From: an uncultured SAR86 cluster bacterium
GTDB taxonomy: Bacteria > Pseudomonadota > Gammaproteobacteria > Magnimaribacterales > Magnimaribacteraceae
Assembly (NCBI GenBank): GCA_902618945.1
Contig: CACNCK010000006.1
Location: forward strand, 1 to 64,000
Reading direction: 5' to 3'
Length of the DNA: 64,000 bases
Positions within the stretch are counted from its first letter, which is position 1, and every line of letters starts with the position of its first letter. The notes under the pieces are model-generated. The model worked only from the letters and a program-made list of their open reading frames with translations. It did not search any database and had not been told where the DNA came from. Both the position numbers and the translations under genes were made by a program. Of this stretch, positions 9,577-18,564 are shown in pieces.

Positions 9577-10182
9577 ATGAGTAAGTTTAAAGTAGCCGTC
9601 CTAATATCAGGCAATGGTTCTAATCTACAGGCAATAATTGATAAATTCCAATCAGACGAAACTGTTGAGCTGTCTTGCGTTTTAAGCAATAAAAAAGAAG
9701 CATATGGGCTAAAGAGAGCTTCCAAAGCAAATATTGATAATTTCTTTCTGGATCATACCATTCACTCTACTAGAGAGGACTTTGACAGAGAATTAATAGG
9801 AATTCTGGAAAAATATAAACCCGATTTAGTTGTTCTAGCAGGATTTATGAGAATTCTTAGTCCCCTATTTGTAAATAAATACTCAGGTAAGTTAATAAAC
9901 ATACATCCCTCTTTATTACCTAAATACAAAGGCCTGGATACTCACAAAAGAGTATTAGATAATAATGAAGAATATCATGGCGTTACTGTTCATTTTGTTG
10001 ACAATACGTTAGATGGAGGGCCAATATGTGCCCAATCGAGCTTAAAAATAGAAACAAAAGATATAAATGAATTGCAAAAAGCTATCCATAAATTAGAGCA
10101 TAAGCTTTATCCATGGGTTATTGATCAAATAGCAAATAAAAAAATTTTTTTGTCTGACGGGGAAATAATTAAAAAAGTATAG
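9577..10182 (+). CDS. purN: Phosphoribosylglycinamide formyltransferase
   Basis: 201 aa, standard PurN length. The N-terminal substrate-binding loop VLISGNGSNLQAII, the catalytic NIHPSLLPKYKGLDTHKRVL (Asn and His) and the Asp-containing HFVDNTLDGGPI are all present. Transfers the formyl group of 10-formyl-THF to GAR in purine synthesis. Part of purM-purN-DUF3108; the next start is 3 nt after its stop. Confidence 0.97.
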   Translation: MSKFKVAVLISGNGSNLQAIIDKFQSDETVELSCVLSNKKEAYGLKRASKANIDNFFLDHTIHSTREDFDRELIGILEKYKPDLVVLAGFMRILSPLFVNKYSGKLINIHPSLLPKYKGLDTHKRVLDNNEEYHGVTVHFVDNTLDGGPICAQSSLKIETKDINELQKAIHKLEHKLYPWVIDQIANKKIFLSDGEIIKKV

Positions 10183-10185
10183 ATA

Positions 10186-10881
10186 ATGAAAATAACTCAT
10201 TACTTGTTACTAATAATTGCTGTATCAATGCAAATAATAAAAGCTGCAGAAGAAATCAAACCTTCTCGCGCTACACTTGAAAGTAATGTGGGAGAAATGC
10301 AAGTTGAAATGATCAAGCTAGACAATGGCTTCTGGAAGTTAACATCTTTATTGGATGGGGGTTCAATAGTCAGAAGAGAGGAATCTGAGGTTCTTGAACT
10401 TATTGATAATCAAATTAAACCTCTAAACTATAATCTAAATCAAAGAATATTTTTAAGAAGGTATAAGGCTTCGGCTGAATTTGATTGGAGCAAAGATGAA
10501 GTCTCATTTATTGAAAATAAAGATCAAGGAATTATTGCTCTCGAAGATGATGTATTAGGTCCTAGTTCGGCATCGTTGCAACTACGTCTAGACTTTAGAG
10601 AATTCGGTGAAGAAAATATTCCTGATGAGATTTCTTACATCGTGTATTACAGAGGTAATATAAAAAATAGAATTTACAGCATAAATAAACAAAAAGAACC
10701 AGTTGAAACAACTTTTGGAACCTATCAGGCTTATAAAGTTTCTAGAAAATTTAGTGACAAAAGTGATCGTTCGCAAGTATTTTGGTTAGCACCTGATTTA
10801 GATTACTCAATCATTAAAATTTATGACAAAAATGACAGAGAATTCGAAGCAAAGATTAAATACTTTCAGGAGATAGGTTAG
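10186..10881 (+). CDS. DUF3108-family exported protein
   Basis: 231 aa with a cleavable signal peptide ([22 protein letters not shown]). The periplasmic part is beta-rich and matches the DUF3108 pattern seen after purN in many gammaproteobacteria (ends in [13 protein letters not shown], a segment near the family C-terminus). No catalytic motif. Translationally close to purN but its link with purine synthesis is unproven. It overlaps the end of convergent dcd by 4 nt. Confidence 0.7.
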   Translation: MKITHYLLLIIAVSMQIIKAAEEIKPSRATLESNVGEMQVEMIKLDNGFWKLTSLLDGGSIVRREESEVLELIDNQIKPLNYNLNQRIFLRRYKASAEFDWSKDEVSFIENKDQGIIALEDDVLGPSSASLQLRLDFREFGEENIPDEISYIVYYRGNIKNRIYSINKQKEPVETTFGTYQAYKVSRKFSDKSDRSQVFWLAPDLDYSIIKIYDKNDREFEAKIKYFQEIG

Positions 10882-11447
10882 GCCTTAGGCAATGTTACGC
10901 CTCTTTGGCCTTGATATTTACCCCCTCTGTCTTTGTAACTGACTTCGCATTCTTCATCAGATTCTAAAAATAGCATCTGAGCCACGCCTTCATTGGCATA
11001 AATCTTAGCAGGCAGGCTGGTGGTATTGGAAAACTCCAAGGTAACATGGCCTTCCCATTCTGGTTCTAAGGGGGTTACGTTCACTATAATTCCACACCTT
11101 GCATAAGTAGATTTACCTAAGCAAATTGTTAAAACATTTCTTGGTATTTTGAAATATTCAATAGTACTAGCAAGCGCAAAAGAATTAGGTGGAATTACAC
11201 AAACCTCACTTTGAATATCAACAAAACTATCTTCATCAAACCTCTTCGGATCAACAGTAGCGGAATTGATATTGGTAAAGACCTTAAATTCATCTGAACA
11301 TCTAACATCATAGCCATATGAAGAAGTACCGTAAGATATTAATTTCTCTTCATTTTTTCCAAGTCTTACTTGTTCTAATTCGAAAGGCTTAATCATTTCA
11401 TGATTAATTGCCATTTCCTTGATCCACCTATCAGATTTAATACTCAT
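10878..11447 (-). CDS. dcd: dCTP deaminase
   Basis: 189 aa, trimeric dUTPase-fold enzyme. Diagnostic stretches are [34 protein letters not shown] and the C-terminal [13 protein letters not shown] lid. It deaminates dCTP to dUTP for thymidylate synthesis. Length and motifs match the monofunctional proteobacterial enzyme. Transcribed alone; a 92-nt gap separates it from the next leftward gene. Confidence 0.95.
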   Translation of the reverse strand: MSIKSDRWIKEMAINHEMIKPFELEQVRLGKNEEKLISYGTSSYGYDVRCSDEFKVFTNINSATVDPKRFDEDSFVDIQSEVCVIPPNSFALASTIEYFKIPRNVLTICLGKSTYARCGIIVNVTPLEPEWEGHVTLEFSNTTSLPAKIYANEGVAQMLFLESDEECEVSYKDRGGKYQGQRGVTLPKA

Positions 11448-11539
11448 GTTTTTTAAAGATTATTGCTACGTATAATACTGCTGAGTAAATAAAAAACATA
11501 AATATTTATTTCAAGGATGAAATGATTTAGCCATTTCTT

Positions 11540-11947
11540 TTAAAGAGCACCTAAATGTTTTGGTTTCACAAACTTTGATAATAAGTACCCTGTTATGAGC
11601 CAATTTATTGATTCACCAGCAATTATTACCAAACTCCAAGTTAGCGAATTATTGGCCCAAAAAATATCAACTTCGTTATAAATTGAAAAAGAACTTCCTA
11701 AAAGAAAAATAAATAATATTCTTTTTTTTGGTGTGTCTAACATGGACATCACTCTGTGCATTATCCAAGTTAAAATCAGAATAACCATAAATTTTAAAAA
11801 GAAACTCCATAAATAGTCATAATTGGTAATGATAGTTTGCTGTTGAGGGATAAAAGGCACTAGGAATGAACCCGCTAGGTAAAAGCCTACAATTCCACAA
11901 GAAAAATTTACTAATGTTGTTAAAAGAAGACCAAAGAAAACCTTCAT
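11540..11947 (-). CDS. Hypothetical four-helix membrane protein
   Basis: 135 aa, about four predicted membrane segments (around residues 3-30, 48-68, 76-92, 100-122). I do not recognise a family. It starts 1 nt after the recR stop codon, so it is the last gene of a dnaX-recR-this operon. No signal cleavage site or catalytic motif is visible. Its conserved position in related genomes would need to be checked before any link with replication is drawn. Confidence 0.65.
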   Translation of the reverse strand: MKVFFGLLLTTLVNFSCGIVGFYLAGSFLVPFIPQQQTIITNYDYLWSFFLKFMVILILTWIMHRVMSMLDTPKKRILFIFLLGSSFSIYNEVDIFWANNSLTWSLVIIAGESINWLITGYLLSKFVKPKHLGAL

Positions 11948-12562
11948 TTAGTCTTCAATCCCTATATTCTGTCTTCCACTAAATGCATGCATTATCGTTC
12001 CTTTATCAACATACTCTAACTCACCCCCTAAAGGAACACCCCTTGCTAACTTTGTAACCTTAAGATTCTCTATAGTCTTGATTTTGTCATATATGAAATG
12101 AGATGTCGTTTCTCCTTCTAACGTTGAATTAGTAGCTAAAATAATTTCTTCTATCCTCTCTTCTTTAACTCTTGCAAATAGTTTTTCAAGTCCAAGCTCA
12201 TCAGGACCAATATCATCGATCGGTGAAAGGTGTCCATGCAATATAAAATATTGACCTGTAAATTGGTTGCTCATCTCAATTGCAAATACATCTGAAACTG
12301 ATTCAACAACACAAATCTGCTTCTTGTTGCGTTTTTCATTTGAACAAATTTGGCAAATCTCATCTTCTGTAAATATTCTACAATTCAAACATTTATCAAC
12401 ACTTTCCAAGGCCTTAGTAAGCGCATTGGCCAATATTAAGCCACCATTCTTATTTCTTTCAAGAAGATAAAGAACCATCCTCTGCGCTGACTTAGGGCCT
12501 ACGCCAGGCAAACACTGAAATGCCTCTATCAAGCTATCTACTAGAGGGCTAACTTTACTCAC
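11948..12562 (-). CDS. recR: Recombination protein RecR
   Basis: 204 aa, normal length. HhH region (FQCLPGVGPKSAQRM), a four-cysteine zinc finger (CLNCRIFTEDEICQIC), and a Toprim domain (ICVVESVSDVFAIE ... YFILHGHLSPIDDIGPDEL). RecR works with RecF/RecO to load RecA on gapped DNA. It overlaps dnaX by 4 nt. The YbaB/EbfC gene usually found between dnaX and recR is missing here. Confidence 0.96.
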   Translation of the reverse strand: MSKVSPLVDSLIEAFQCLPGVGPKSAQRMVLYLLERNKNGGLILANALTKALESVDKCLNCRIFTEDEICQICSNEKRNKKQICVVESVSDVFAIEMSNQFTGQYFILHGHLSPIDDIGPDELGLEKLFARVKEERIEEIILATNSTLEGETTSHFIYDKIKTIENLKVTKLARGVPLGGELEYVDKGTIMHAFSGRQNIGIED

Positions 12563-14193
12563 TTTTCTGTTCTAGGTTCTATTGATGACTCAACTACCTT
12601 AGCTCCAAAAGCTTCAACTAAACTTTGGACATTAGGATCTTGCTCAATTTCTCTTTGAGCCTGTCTTAATTCTTTTCTTTTTTCTTCTTCCTTAATCTGA
12701 TTTGGAGATTCTTCTGAGTACTCTCCCTCCTCCAAAAATAAGTTACATTGAATGTTGTAGTGAGAAGAAAGAGCATCTTGAAGTTGTTTTCTATGCTTTC
12801 CACTAAAAACATTTAGTTTTTCACTAGGCATAGATAAATAAATTACCGTTTCGTCAGACTTGATAAAGGAACAATGAGAGGCTAATTGCTTAGTACCAGG
12901 ATCGAGTTTTAATTGGTCAAACACTCGCTTCCAGTTTGTTGAAGTGATGTCTAGTTTTTGAAAATTCTTTACTTCAATATCTTGATTTATTTCTTCTTTT
13001 TCTACTTTTAAATCTTCAGTAGAATTTTCAGTCTTCCTTATTTGTGAAAAAGTATCAGTTTTGTTTTCTAATTCTAATGACTCAACTTTTTTTTTAACTT
13101 CTTCCATTTCATTAGGAATAAAAGAGACCATTCTGAGAAGAGCCATATCGAAACCACCAGACAAGCTTGGAGCTAATTCCATATCTCGTTTAGCAATTAG
13201 TCCGATTTGATATAGCATTTGCAGATCTTCTTCAGAAAGTAGCTCCATCAATTTCATTGCTTCCCCTTTATTGAGATCAATTTCATCAAGAATCTCTTCA
13301 GAAACTTTGGCAAAAGATAGTAATTGTAGGTTTTCTAAAATTAAGTCCATCAACCTAAAATAATCGATACTTAATTGGTTGATTTCATTTAGATTATTCA
13401 ATAAAGACTTTGGATCTCTTTGAGCTATACTGTTGATCAATTTGAGTACGTTGTCTGAAGGAAGTGTGCCTAACATATTAGCTACAGCTTCATCAGAAAG
13501 TTTACCTTCACAAAAAGCAATGGCTTGATCGGTAATAGTTAAAGAATCTCTCAAGCTTCCTCTTCCTGCTCTAGCTATTTGCTCTATGGCATTAATATCA
13601 AAATCGATATCCTCTTCTTTCAAAATATAAGATAGTCTTTCTATTAATTGTTTATTAGTGAGATTTTTAAGATTGAATTGTAGACATCTTGAAAGAACAG
13701 TAGCAGGAATTTTCTCAGGTAAAGTAGTAGCTAAAATAAAGATAACATGCTCGGGTGGCTCTTCTAAAGTTTTTAGAAGCATATTAAAACTTTGAGTTGA
13801 AAGCATATGCACTTCATCTAAAAGGTAGACTTTATATCTTGAAGAACTAGGCATATGCATAACTGTTTCTAAAAGTTGTTTAGTATCATCAACTCCTCTG
13901 CTAGATGCAGCATCTATTTCCTGGAAATCCATAAAACTTCCTTCAGCAATTGATAAGCATGTGGGGCATTTTCCACAAGGTTTAGAGTCTAGTCCCTCTT
14001 CACAATTGAGACTCTTAGCTAATATCCTTGCAATGGTTGTTTTTCCAACACCTCTGGTGCCACTTAAAACAAATGCCTGATGAACCTTTTGATTATCCAA
14101 ACTATTAGATAGGGCCTGAACGACATGTTCTTGCCCGACGACTTCTGAAAAGTCATTGGGTCTCCATTTTCTAGCTAAAACTTGGTAACTCAT
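12559..14193 (-). CDS. dnaX: DNA polymerase III tau (and possibly gamma) subunit
   Basis: 544 aa. N-terminal AAA+ clamp-loader ATPase with MSYQVLARKWRPNDF, Walker A GTRGVGKTT, a zinc module CGKCPTC, DEVHMLS and the SRC sensor region; domain III runs to about residue 365. The tail (366-544) is charged and corresponds to tau domains IV-V. Opens and loads the sliding clamp and couples polymerases to helicase. A run of nine A residues encoding KKK at 367-369 sits at the domain III/IV border; see findings. Overlaps recR by 4 nt. Confidence 0.96.
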   Translation of the reverse strand: MSYQVLARKWRPNDFSEVVGQEHVVQALSNSLDNQKVHQAFVLSGTRGVGKTTIARILAKSLNCEEGLDSKPCGKCPTCLSIAEGSFMDFQEIDAASSRGVDDTKQLLETVMHMPSSSRYKVYLLDEVHMLSTQSFNMLLKTLEEPPEHVIFILATTLPEKIPATVLSRCLQFNLKNLTNKQLIERLSYILKEEDIDFDINAIEQIARAGRGSLRDSLTITDQAIAFCEGKLSDEAVANMLGTLPSDNVLKLINSIAQRDPKSLLNNLNEINQLSIDYFRLMDLILENLQLLSFAKVSEEILDEIDLNKGEAMKLMELLSEEDLQMLYQIGLIAKRDMELAPSLSGGFDMALLRMVSFIPNEMEEVKKKVESLELENKTDTFSQIRKTENSTEDLKVEKEEINQDIEVKNFQKLDITSTNWKRVFDQLKLDPGTKQLASHCSFIKSDETVIYLSMPSEKLNVFSGKHRKQLQDALSSHYNIQCNLFLEEGEYSEESPNQIKEEEKRKELRQAQREIEQDPNVQSLVEAFGAKVVESSIEPRTEK

Positions 14194-14230
14194 GTTGTCT
14201 TCATTAGTATAGTTTAAGTTAAAAGAAGTT

Positions 14231-14692
14231 TTATAAATTTTCCCTACTGAATTCTGAAAAAGCCTTGTCTATATCTTGAAATTCGTAACCTCGGTAATTT
14301 AAGAATTTTTTTAATTTAAGAATCTCCCTCGTTTCCATAAGCTCTTTTCCGTTCGTTTTCTTTTTTAAAGATTTCAGAGCACATGCCGTCCAATCAGTAT
14401 CTTTTTGAATAGAATCAAAAATACTTTCTTTTATACCTCGTTGACTAAGTTCATTTTTGATTCTAAGGGGGCCAAAACCTTTATTTTTTCTGCTTTGAAA
14501 ATAACTTTCGGCAAATCTTTCGTCACTTAATAAGCCATCCTTCACTAGATCACCAATGACTTGAAGCAACATATCCTGAGACTCAACCCTGTATGAAAGT
14601 TTTTGAAAAATCTCTTTTTCGGAGTGTTCTCTTCTTGAAAGAAAATCCATAATCTTCAATCTAATTGTTTTTGGTTGATCTAAAATTTTCAT
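14231..14692 (-). CDS. recX: Regulatory protein RecX
   Basis: 153 aa, typical RecX size, built of three-helix repeats. Recognisable are FLSRREHSEKEIFQKL at the N-terminus, DERFAESYFQSRKNKGFGPLRIKNELSQRGI in the middle, and KFLNYRGYEFQDIDKAF at the end. It binds and limits RecA filaments. recA is not adjacent in this window, unlike many genomes. Possibly co-transcribed with dnaX, 38 nt downstream. Confidence 0.9.
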   Translation of the reverse strand: MKILDQPKTIRLKIMDFLSRREHSEKEIFQKLSYRVESQDMLLQVIGDLVKDGLLSDERFAESYFQSRKNKGFGPLRIKNELSQRGIKESIFDSIQKDTDWTACALKSLKKKTNGKELMETREILKLKKFLNYRGYEFQDIDKAFSEFSRENL

Positions 14693-14763
14693 ACCTCATT
14701 AAGTATATTCTTTCTAAATATATAAAAACATATAGAATTATGTTCTTTATTTGGAAGAAAATT

Positions 14764-15894
14764 ATGCAGCTAAATTATTTAAATAAACCTTACTTTGAAA
14801 ATGGATCAATAAAAAATATATCTTTGGTATTACAAGAGCTTGGAGTAAAAAACCCACTCATATGCACTGATCCTGGCCTAGCTTCCATCGGGATGTCCGA
14901 TAAGATAAGGGGCCTTCTTTCAAATGAATTATCTCCTACTTTCTATGAAGAAACTCCTGCAAATCCTACCGAAGAGGCAGTTAATATTGCCCTCAAAGCA
15001 TACAAAGAAAATAATTGTGATGGAGTAATAGGTTTTGGAGGTGGTTCAAGTATGGATTTAGCTAAAGCTGTTGCATTAATGGCTAATCATGAAGGAGATG
15101 TTGTAGATTATTCTGTTAATGAGGGAGGTGTAGGAAAAATCAATGAAACTATGCCAATGATAGCTATACCTACAACTTCAGGTACTGGCAGTGAAGTATC
15201 ATTAGGAGCAGTGATAATCATGAATGATGGAAGAAAGCTTATTTTAGCTAGTGAACATTTAAGACCTGATGCTGCAATCTGTGACCCGGAGCTTACCCTA
15301 GGATTGCCACCTGTTCTTACGGCAGGGGCAGGAATGGATGCTTTAACGCATTGCATAGAAGCGATTCTTTCTCCAGTTATAGACCCACCTGCCGAAGCAG
15401 TAGGTTTAGATGGAGTTGAAAAGGTTGTTGGGGAAGAGAGCTTGATTAGGGCAGTAAAAGATGGTCAAGATAAAGAGGCAAGATGGAACATGATGATGGC
15501 CTCAACTGAGGGAGCAATGGCTTTTTCGAAAGGACTGGGCGCTGTTCATTCCATGAGCCATGCAATTGGTGCAGACCAAGAACTTAGACTGCATCACGGA
15601 ACATTAAATGGTGTTATCTTGCCCACAATCTTGAGGTTCAACAGAGATCATGTTGGCGATAAGTACTCAAAAATATTGCGTGCCATGGGAAAAGATAAAT
15701 CTAATGATCTCGCTGAGGAAATAGAAATCCTTAATAAAGCCATCGGTCTACCCGGTGGTTTAAAAGAGATGGGAATTACAGAAGAAATGATTCCAGGGCT
15801 TGTAGCTCACTCGATGACTGACCCTAGTAATGCTACAACACCAAGGCTTCCATCGCAGGAAGAGTGGGAAAAATTGTTTTTAGATGCTATGTAA
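14764..15894 (+). CDS. Iron-containing alcohol dehydrogenase
   Basis: 376 aa from the ATG at 14764, which has a GGAAG ribosome site and aligns with the family start; the 33-codon upstream extension in the ORF track overlaps recX and looks spurious. Contains GFGGGSSMDLAKAVAL (NAD-binding), PTTSGTGSEVSLGAV, and the metal-ligand region DALTHCIEA, then HSMSHAIGA and LHHGTLNGVILP. Type III alcohol dehydrogenases oxidise or reduce alcohols/aldehydes, some gamma-hydroxybutyrate. Substrate unknown. Confidence 0.9.
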   Translation: MQLNYLNKPYFENGSIKNISLVLQELGVKNPLICTDPGLASIGMSDKIRGLLSNELSPTFYEETPANPTEEAVNIALKAYKENNCDGVIGFGGGSSMDLAKAVALMANHEGDVVDYSVNEGGVGKINETMPMIAIPTTSGTGSEVSLGAVIIMNDGRKLILASEHLRPDAAICDPELTLGLPPVLTAGAGMDALTHCIEAILSPVIDPPAEAVGLDGVEKVVGEESLIRAVKDGQDKEARWNMMMASTEGAMAFSKGLGAVHSMSHAIGADQELRLHHGTLNGVILPTILRFNRDHVGDKYSKILRAMGKDKSNDLAEEIEILNKAIGLPGGLKEMGITEEMIPGLVAHSMTDPSNATTPRLPSQEEWEKLFLDAM

Positions 15895-15899
15895 TTGGT

Positions 15900-16082
15900 T
15901 TATTTATCTGGAAAATCAGCATCATCAGAATTAGTTTTATTCTCCTTATCTTTGTAAGGGATGTATTTAGACCATTTAGGTCTATTAATTCTATTGGTTT
16001 GTTTTTTGGATGCCTTAAACCTGAGAAGGTAGAAAAAAATTAGGAAAGATAGTATTCCTAGTATCGCGATAAATGTATTCAC
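15900..16082 (-). CDS. Small single-pass membrane protein, unknown
   Basis: 60 aa: one N-terminal membrane helix (about 4-21) then a basic, asparagine-rich cytoplasmic tail. It lies 7 nt downstream of the Bax-inhibitor gene on the same strand and ends 5 nt from the convergent alcohol dehydrogenase, filling an otherwise empty gap. No family recognised. Kept because of tight packing and a plausible membrane topology; could be non-coding. Confidence 0.45.
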   Translation of the reverse strand: MNTFIAILGILSFLIFFYLLRFKASKKQTNRINRPKWSKYIPYKDKENKTNSDDADFPDK

Positions 16083-16089
16083 ATCTTTA

Positions 16090-16878
16090 TCATCTTGATC
16101 TTAATTTCATTAACAGTCTAAGAATTTCAATATAAAGCCATATTAGAGTTGCAACTAAAGCCATAGCACCAAACCACTCCATATATTTTGGAGCTCCCTG
16201 CTCATCCGCTTGTTCAATAATGTCGAAGTCCAGGACCAAATTAAGTGCCGCAATAGCGACGACGAAAAGGCTTATACCTATACCCATCCAACCAGTATCG
16301 GAAAAAATTGAGAAGGAGCTTCCGGTGAAAAGACTAAAAATAAAACTGGAAAAGTAAGTGAGAAAAATACCCAGAGTTGCTGCAAATATCATCAAGACAA
16401 AATTTTGAGTAGGTCTAATTATTCCAGTCTTGTAAGCCAACAATAAGGAAGCTGCAACGAAGAAAGTCAGAGAAACTGCCTGTATAACAATTCCAGGAAA
16501 CATTGCTTCAGCTTGTTGAGAAATGATTCCAATCACAAAGCCCATACCTACCGCATATATTGGGCCAGTTTTAGGTGCTAGATGTGGTCGGGGATTTATT
16601 ATCCACCCAATAAAAAAGAAGTAAAAACCGAAAGTTGAAATAGCGGCTATTACACCAGAAACTACTCCAATTGTTGAAACTAAAGACATAAAAGGTCCCT
16701 GAAAATTCCAACTGATAGCCGCAGAAAAAACTGTTAAAAACAGTAAAATACCAGTTTTATTGACTGCACCTTCCAACGTCATCTTTTCTCCACTTGTTGA
16801 AGTTTCTTGAAAAGCTGATGACCTGATTATTGGATTACCTGATCTTCCAAAAGTATCTAAAGCTTGATGTCTTGACAT
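16090..16878 (-). CDS. Bax inhibitor-1/YccA-like membrane protein
   Basis: 262 aa with a polar N-terminal ~35 residues and about seven membrane helices. The motifs RPHLAPKTGPIYAVGMGFVIG and the closing EWFGAMALVATLIWLYIEILRLL are those I associate with the BaxI_1/YccA family. Members are thought to be proton-sensitive Ca2+ leak channels or stress modulators of membrane proteases; the role here is not known. Start MSRHQALDTFG fits family members. Downstream on the same strand from the DedA gene by 14 nt. Confidence 0.8.
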   Translation of the reverse strand: MSRHQALDTFGRSGNPIIRSSAFQETSTSGEKMTLEGAVNKTGILLFLTVFSAAISWNFQGPFMSLVSTIGVVSGVIAAISTFGFYFFFIGWIINPRPHLAPKTGPIYAVGMGFVIGIISQQAEAMFPGIVIQAVSLTFFVAASLLLAYKTGIIRPTQNFVLMIFAATLGIFLTYFSSFIFSLFTGSSFSIFSDTGWMGIGISLFVVAIAALNLVLDFDIIEQADEQGAPKYMEWFGAMALVATLIWLYIEILRLLMKLRSR

Positions 16879-16892
16879 AATTTTATTAGTTG

Positions 16893-17402
16893 TTAAAAAA
16901 AATTTACTATATTATCTATTCCTATTATCAAAATTGCCAGTGCAATTGACCATATTAAGCAAGCGATTATTGAGCTAATAAAAAAGACAACCGATGTCAT
17001 CGATGAAATGCCGGCTATAAAAGGAATAAAAGGTCTTATTGCTGGTATCAGTCTTCCAATTAAGATTCCACCCCAACCATATTTTTTAAAAAAATCTTCT
17101 CCTCTTATAAAAACAGCTTCTCTTTTTTGTAAAAACTTTAGTCTCTTCAGTCTCGGACCAAAAAATAATCCAGAGTAAAAACTTAGGATATCTCCTACCC
17201 AAGAACCTAATCCTGCTCCTATGCAAATATAAGTAAGCTTGATATCGGATTCACTTAGCCCAACTGCAAATAATAAAAGAATTACACTAGGCCAAACTGC
17301 ACCTGAAATAAAAAAAGATTCAAGAAAACCTATAATAAACATCGCAAGGCCAGCATACTCAGGATTGCTTATAATCCAATTTAAGAACTGTTCTGAATTC
17401 AT
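16893..17402 (-). CDS. DedA/VTT-domain membrane protein
   Basis: 169 aa. VTT-domain signatures: an N-terminal re-entrant region with FLESFFISGAVWPSVILLLFAVG, GAGLGSWVGDILSFYSG, and FFKKYGWGGILIGRLIPAIRPFIPFIAGISSM. DedA proteins move undecaprenyl phosphate or phospholipids across the inner membrane and support membrane potential tolerance. The usual acidic residue and the GRxxPxxR motif are present. First gene of a leftward pair with the Bax-inhibitor gene. Confidence 0.88.
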   Translation of the reverse strand: MNSEQFLNWIISNPEYAGLAMFIIGFLESFFISGAVWPSVILLLFAVGLSESDIKLTYICIGAGLGSWVGDILSFYSGLFFGPRLKRLKFLQKREAVFIRGEDFFKKYGWGGILIGRLIPAIRPFIPFIAGISSMTSVVFFISSIIACLIWSIALAILIIGIDNIVNFF

Positions 17403-17449
17403 TTGAGTTAGGATAATTATTAAGAAAATTTTAAATTTAAGGTAAGTAC

Positions 17450-18001
17450 ATGATAAAGAAATGGGAAAAAAATTCTTCTAAATATTTATTAGAAAATAAA
17501 ATCTTTAAAATGAGGGAAGATTTAGTCACTTCTCCAAAACTTGGTACAGAACATAGTGTTTGGGTGATGGAAGTACCCACATGGGTAAATATTATTCCTA
17601 TTACCTCTTCAGGAGAGGTAATTTTGGTAAATCAATACAGATTTGGTCTAGAAAAGACATCGTTAGAAATACCTGGAGGAATGGCTGATCATGGGGAAGA
17701 TCCAAAACAAGCAGCTATTCGAGAATTGAAAGAAGAAACAGGTTTTGAAGGAAGTGAAGTTGTTGAGATAGGAAGAGTAGAATCTAATCCTGCAATTTTT
17801 GCCAACCATACATATACATACCTAGCTCTTAATTGCGAAAAGTCTGCTGATCAGAATTTGGATGGAACCGAGGACATTGAGATTATCACTAAAAATATTG
17901 ACGAGATACCTTCTTTGATAAAAAATCGGGAGATTGAACATGCTTTGGTTATAAGTGCCTTTTATTTTTATAACTTGTATAAGCTAAGTCAAAATATGTA
18001 A
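17450..18001 (+). CDS. NUDIX hydrolase, ADP-ribose pyrophosphatase-like
   Basis: 183 aa. The Nudix box GxxxxxEx7REUxEExGU is complete: GMADHGEDPKQAAIRELKEETGF. The preceding VILVNQYRFGLEKTSLEIPGG is typical of the ADP-ribose/NDP-sugar subgroup. Hydrolyses nucleoside diphosphate derivatives, probably ADP-ribose, to clear reactive metabolites. Its stop codon overlaps the start of the YqgE gene (1 nt), making a NUDIX-YqgE-SGNH operon. Confidence 0.9.
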   Translation: MIKKWEKNSSKYLLENKIFKMREDLVTSPKLGTEHSVWVMEVPTWVNIIPITSSGEVILVNQYRFGLEKTSLEIPGGMADHGEDPKQAAIRELKEETGFEGSEVVEIGRVESNPAIFANHTYTYLALNCEKSADQNLDGTEDIEIITKNIDEIPSLIKNREIEHALVISAFYFYNLYKLSQNM

Positions 18002-18564
18002 TGTGGACTGAAGAAGACAAAATAAAAGGGAAAATTCTTTTCTTTTCTCCGAACGAAGAAGGTACATCTTATTTTACCGACTCGTTAATATATATATGCG
18101 ATCATAATGAGCAAGGTTCGCTAGGCTTGATTTTTAATAGACCTTTAGAGCTTGATTTAAAGGAGCTACTGAGAGGCTTAAAGATTAGTGAAGTTGATAA
18201 TGCTAAAGGGAATGTATTTTTAGGTGGGCCCGTTAATCCCGGAGCAATATTCATACTTCATAGTTCAGATAAATGCTGGAAAGGAACCTTAAAAGTGAGT
18301 GAACATGTTTACATGAGTACTGATTTTGAGGCTATAGAGGACATTGCTAAAGGAGATGGCCCCAAAAATTTTAGGTTAACACTAGGTTATACAGGCTGGG
18401 GTCCGGGACAGCTCAATACTGAAATCTCAGATAATGCTTGGATTGCATTTGAAGAAAATAGTAATTTAATTTTTGAAATAAATCCAAGTGACCAAATCAA
18501 TGAAATGTCAAAAATTGTTGGTTATGATATCCGAATGATAAGTCCTAATTTTGGTAGCGCATGA
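18001..18564 (+). CDS. YqgE/AlgH family protein
   Basis: 187 aa, right size. YqgE/AlgH hallmarks: FTDSLIYICDHNEQGSLGLIFNRPLEL, VFLGGPVNPGAIFILH, and the C-terminal LGYTGWGPGQLNTEISDNAWI. The molecular function of the family is unsettled. It is usually next to yqgF (ruvX), which is not here. Embedded in a tightly coupled three-gene operon with overlaps of 1 nt upstream and 4 nt downstream. Confidence 0.92.
   Translation: MWTEEDKIKGKILFFSPNEEGTSYFTDSLIYICDHNEQGSLGLIFNRPLELDLKELLRGLKISEVDNAKGNVFLGGPVNPGAIFILHSSDKCWKGTLKVSEHVYMSTDFEAIEDIAKGDGPKNFRLTLGYTGWGPGQLNTEISDNAWIAFEENSNLIFEINPSDQINEMSKIVGYDIRMISPNFGSA

Noticed and set aside
14665-14763. ORF-track start of the iron alcohol dehydrogenase 33 codons upstream
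   Set aside because: The extension overlaps recX, lacks a ribosome site and is absent from the family; ATG 14764 has GGAAG before it.
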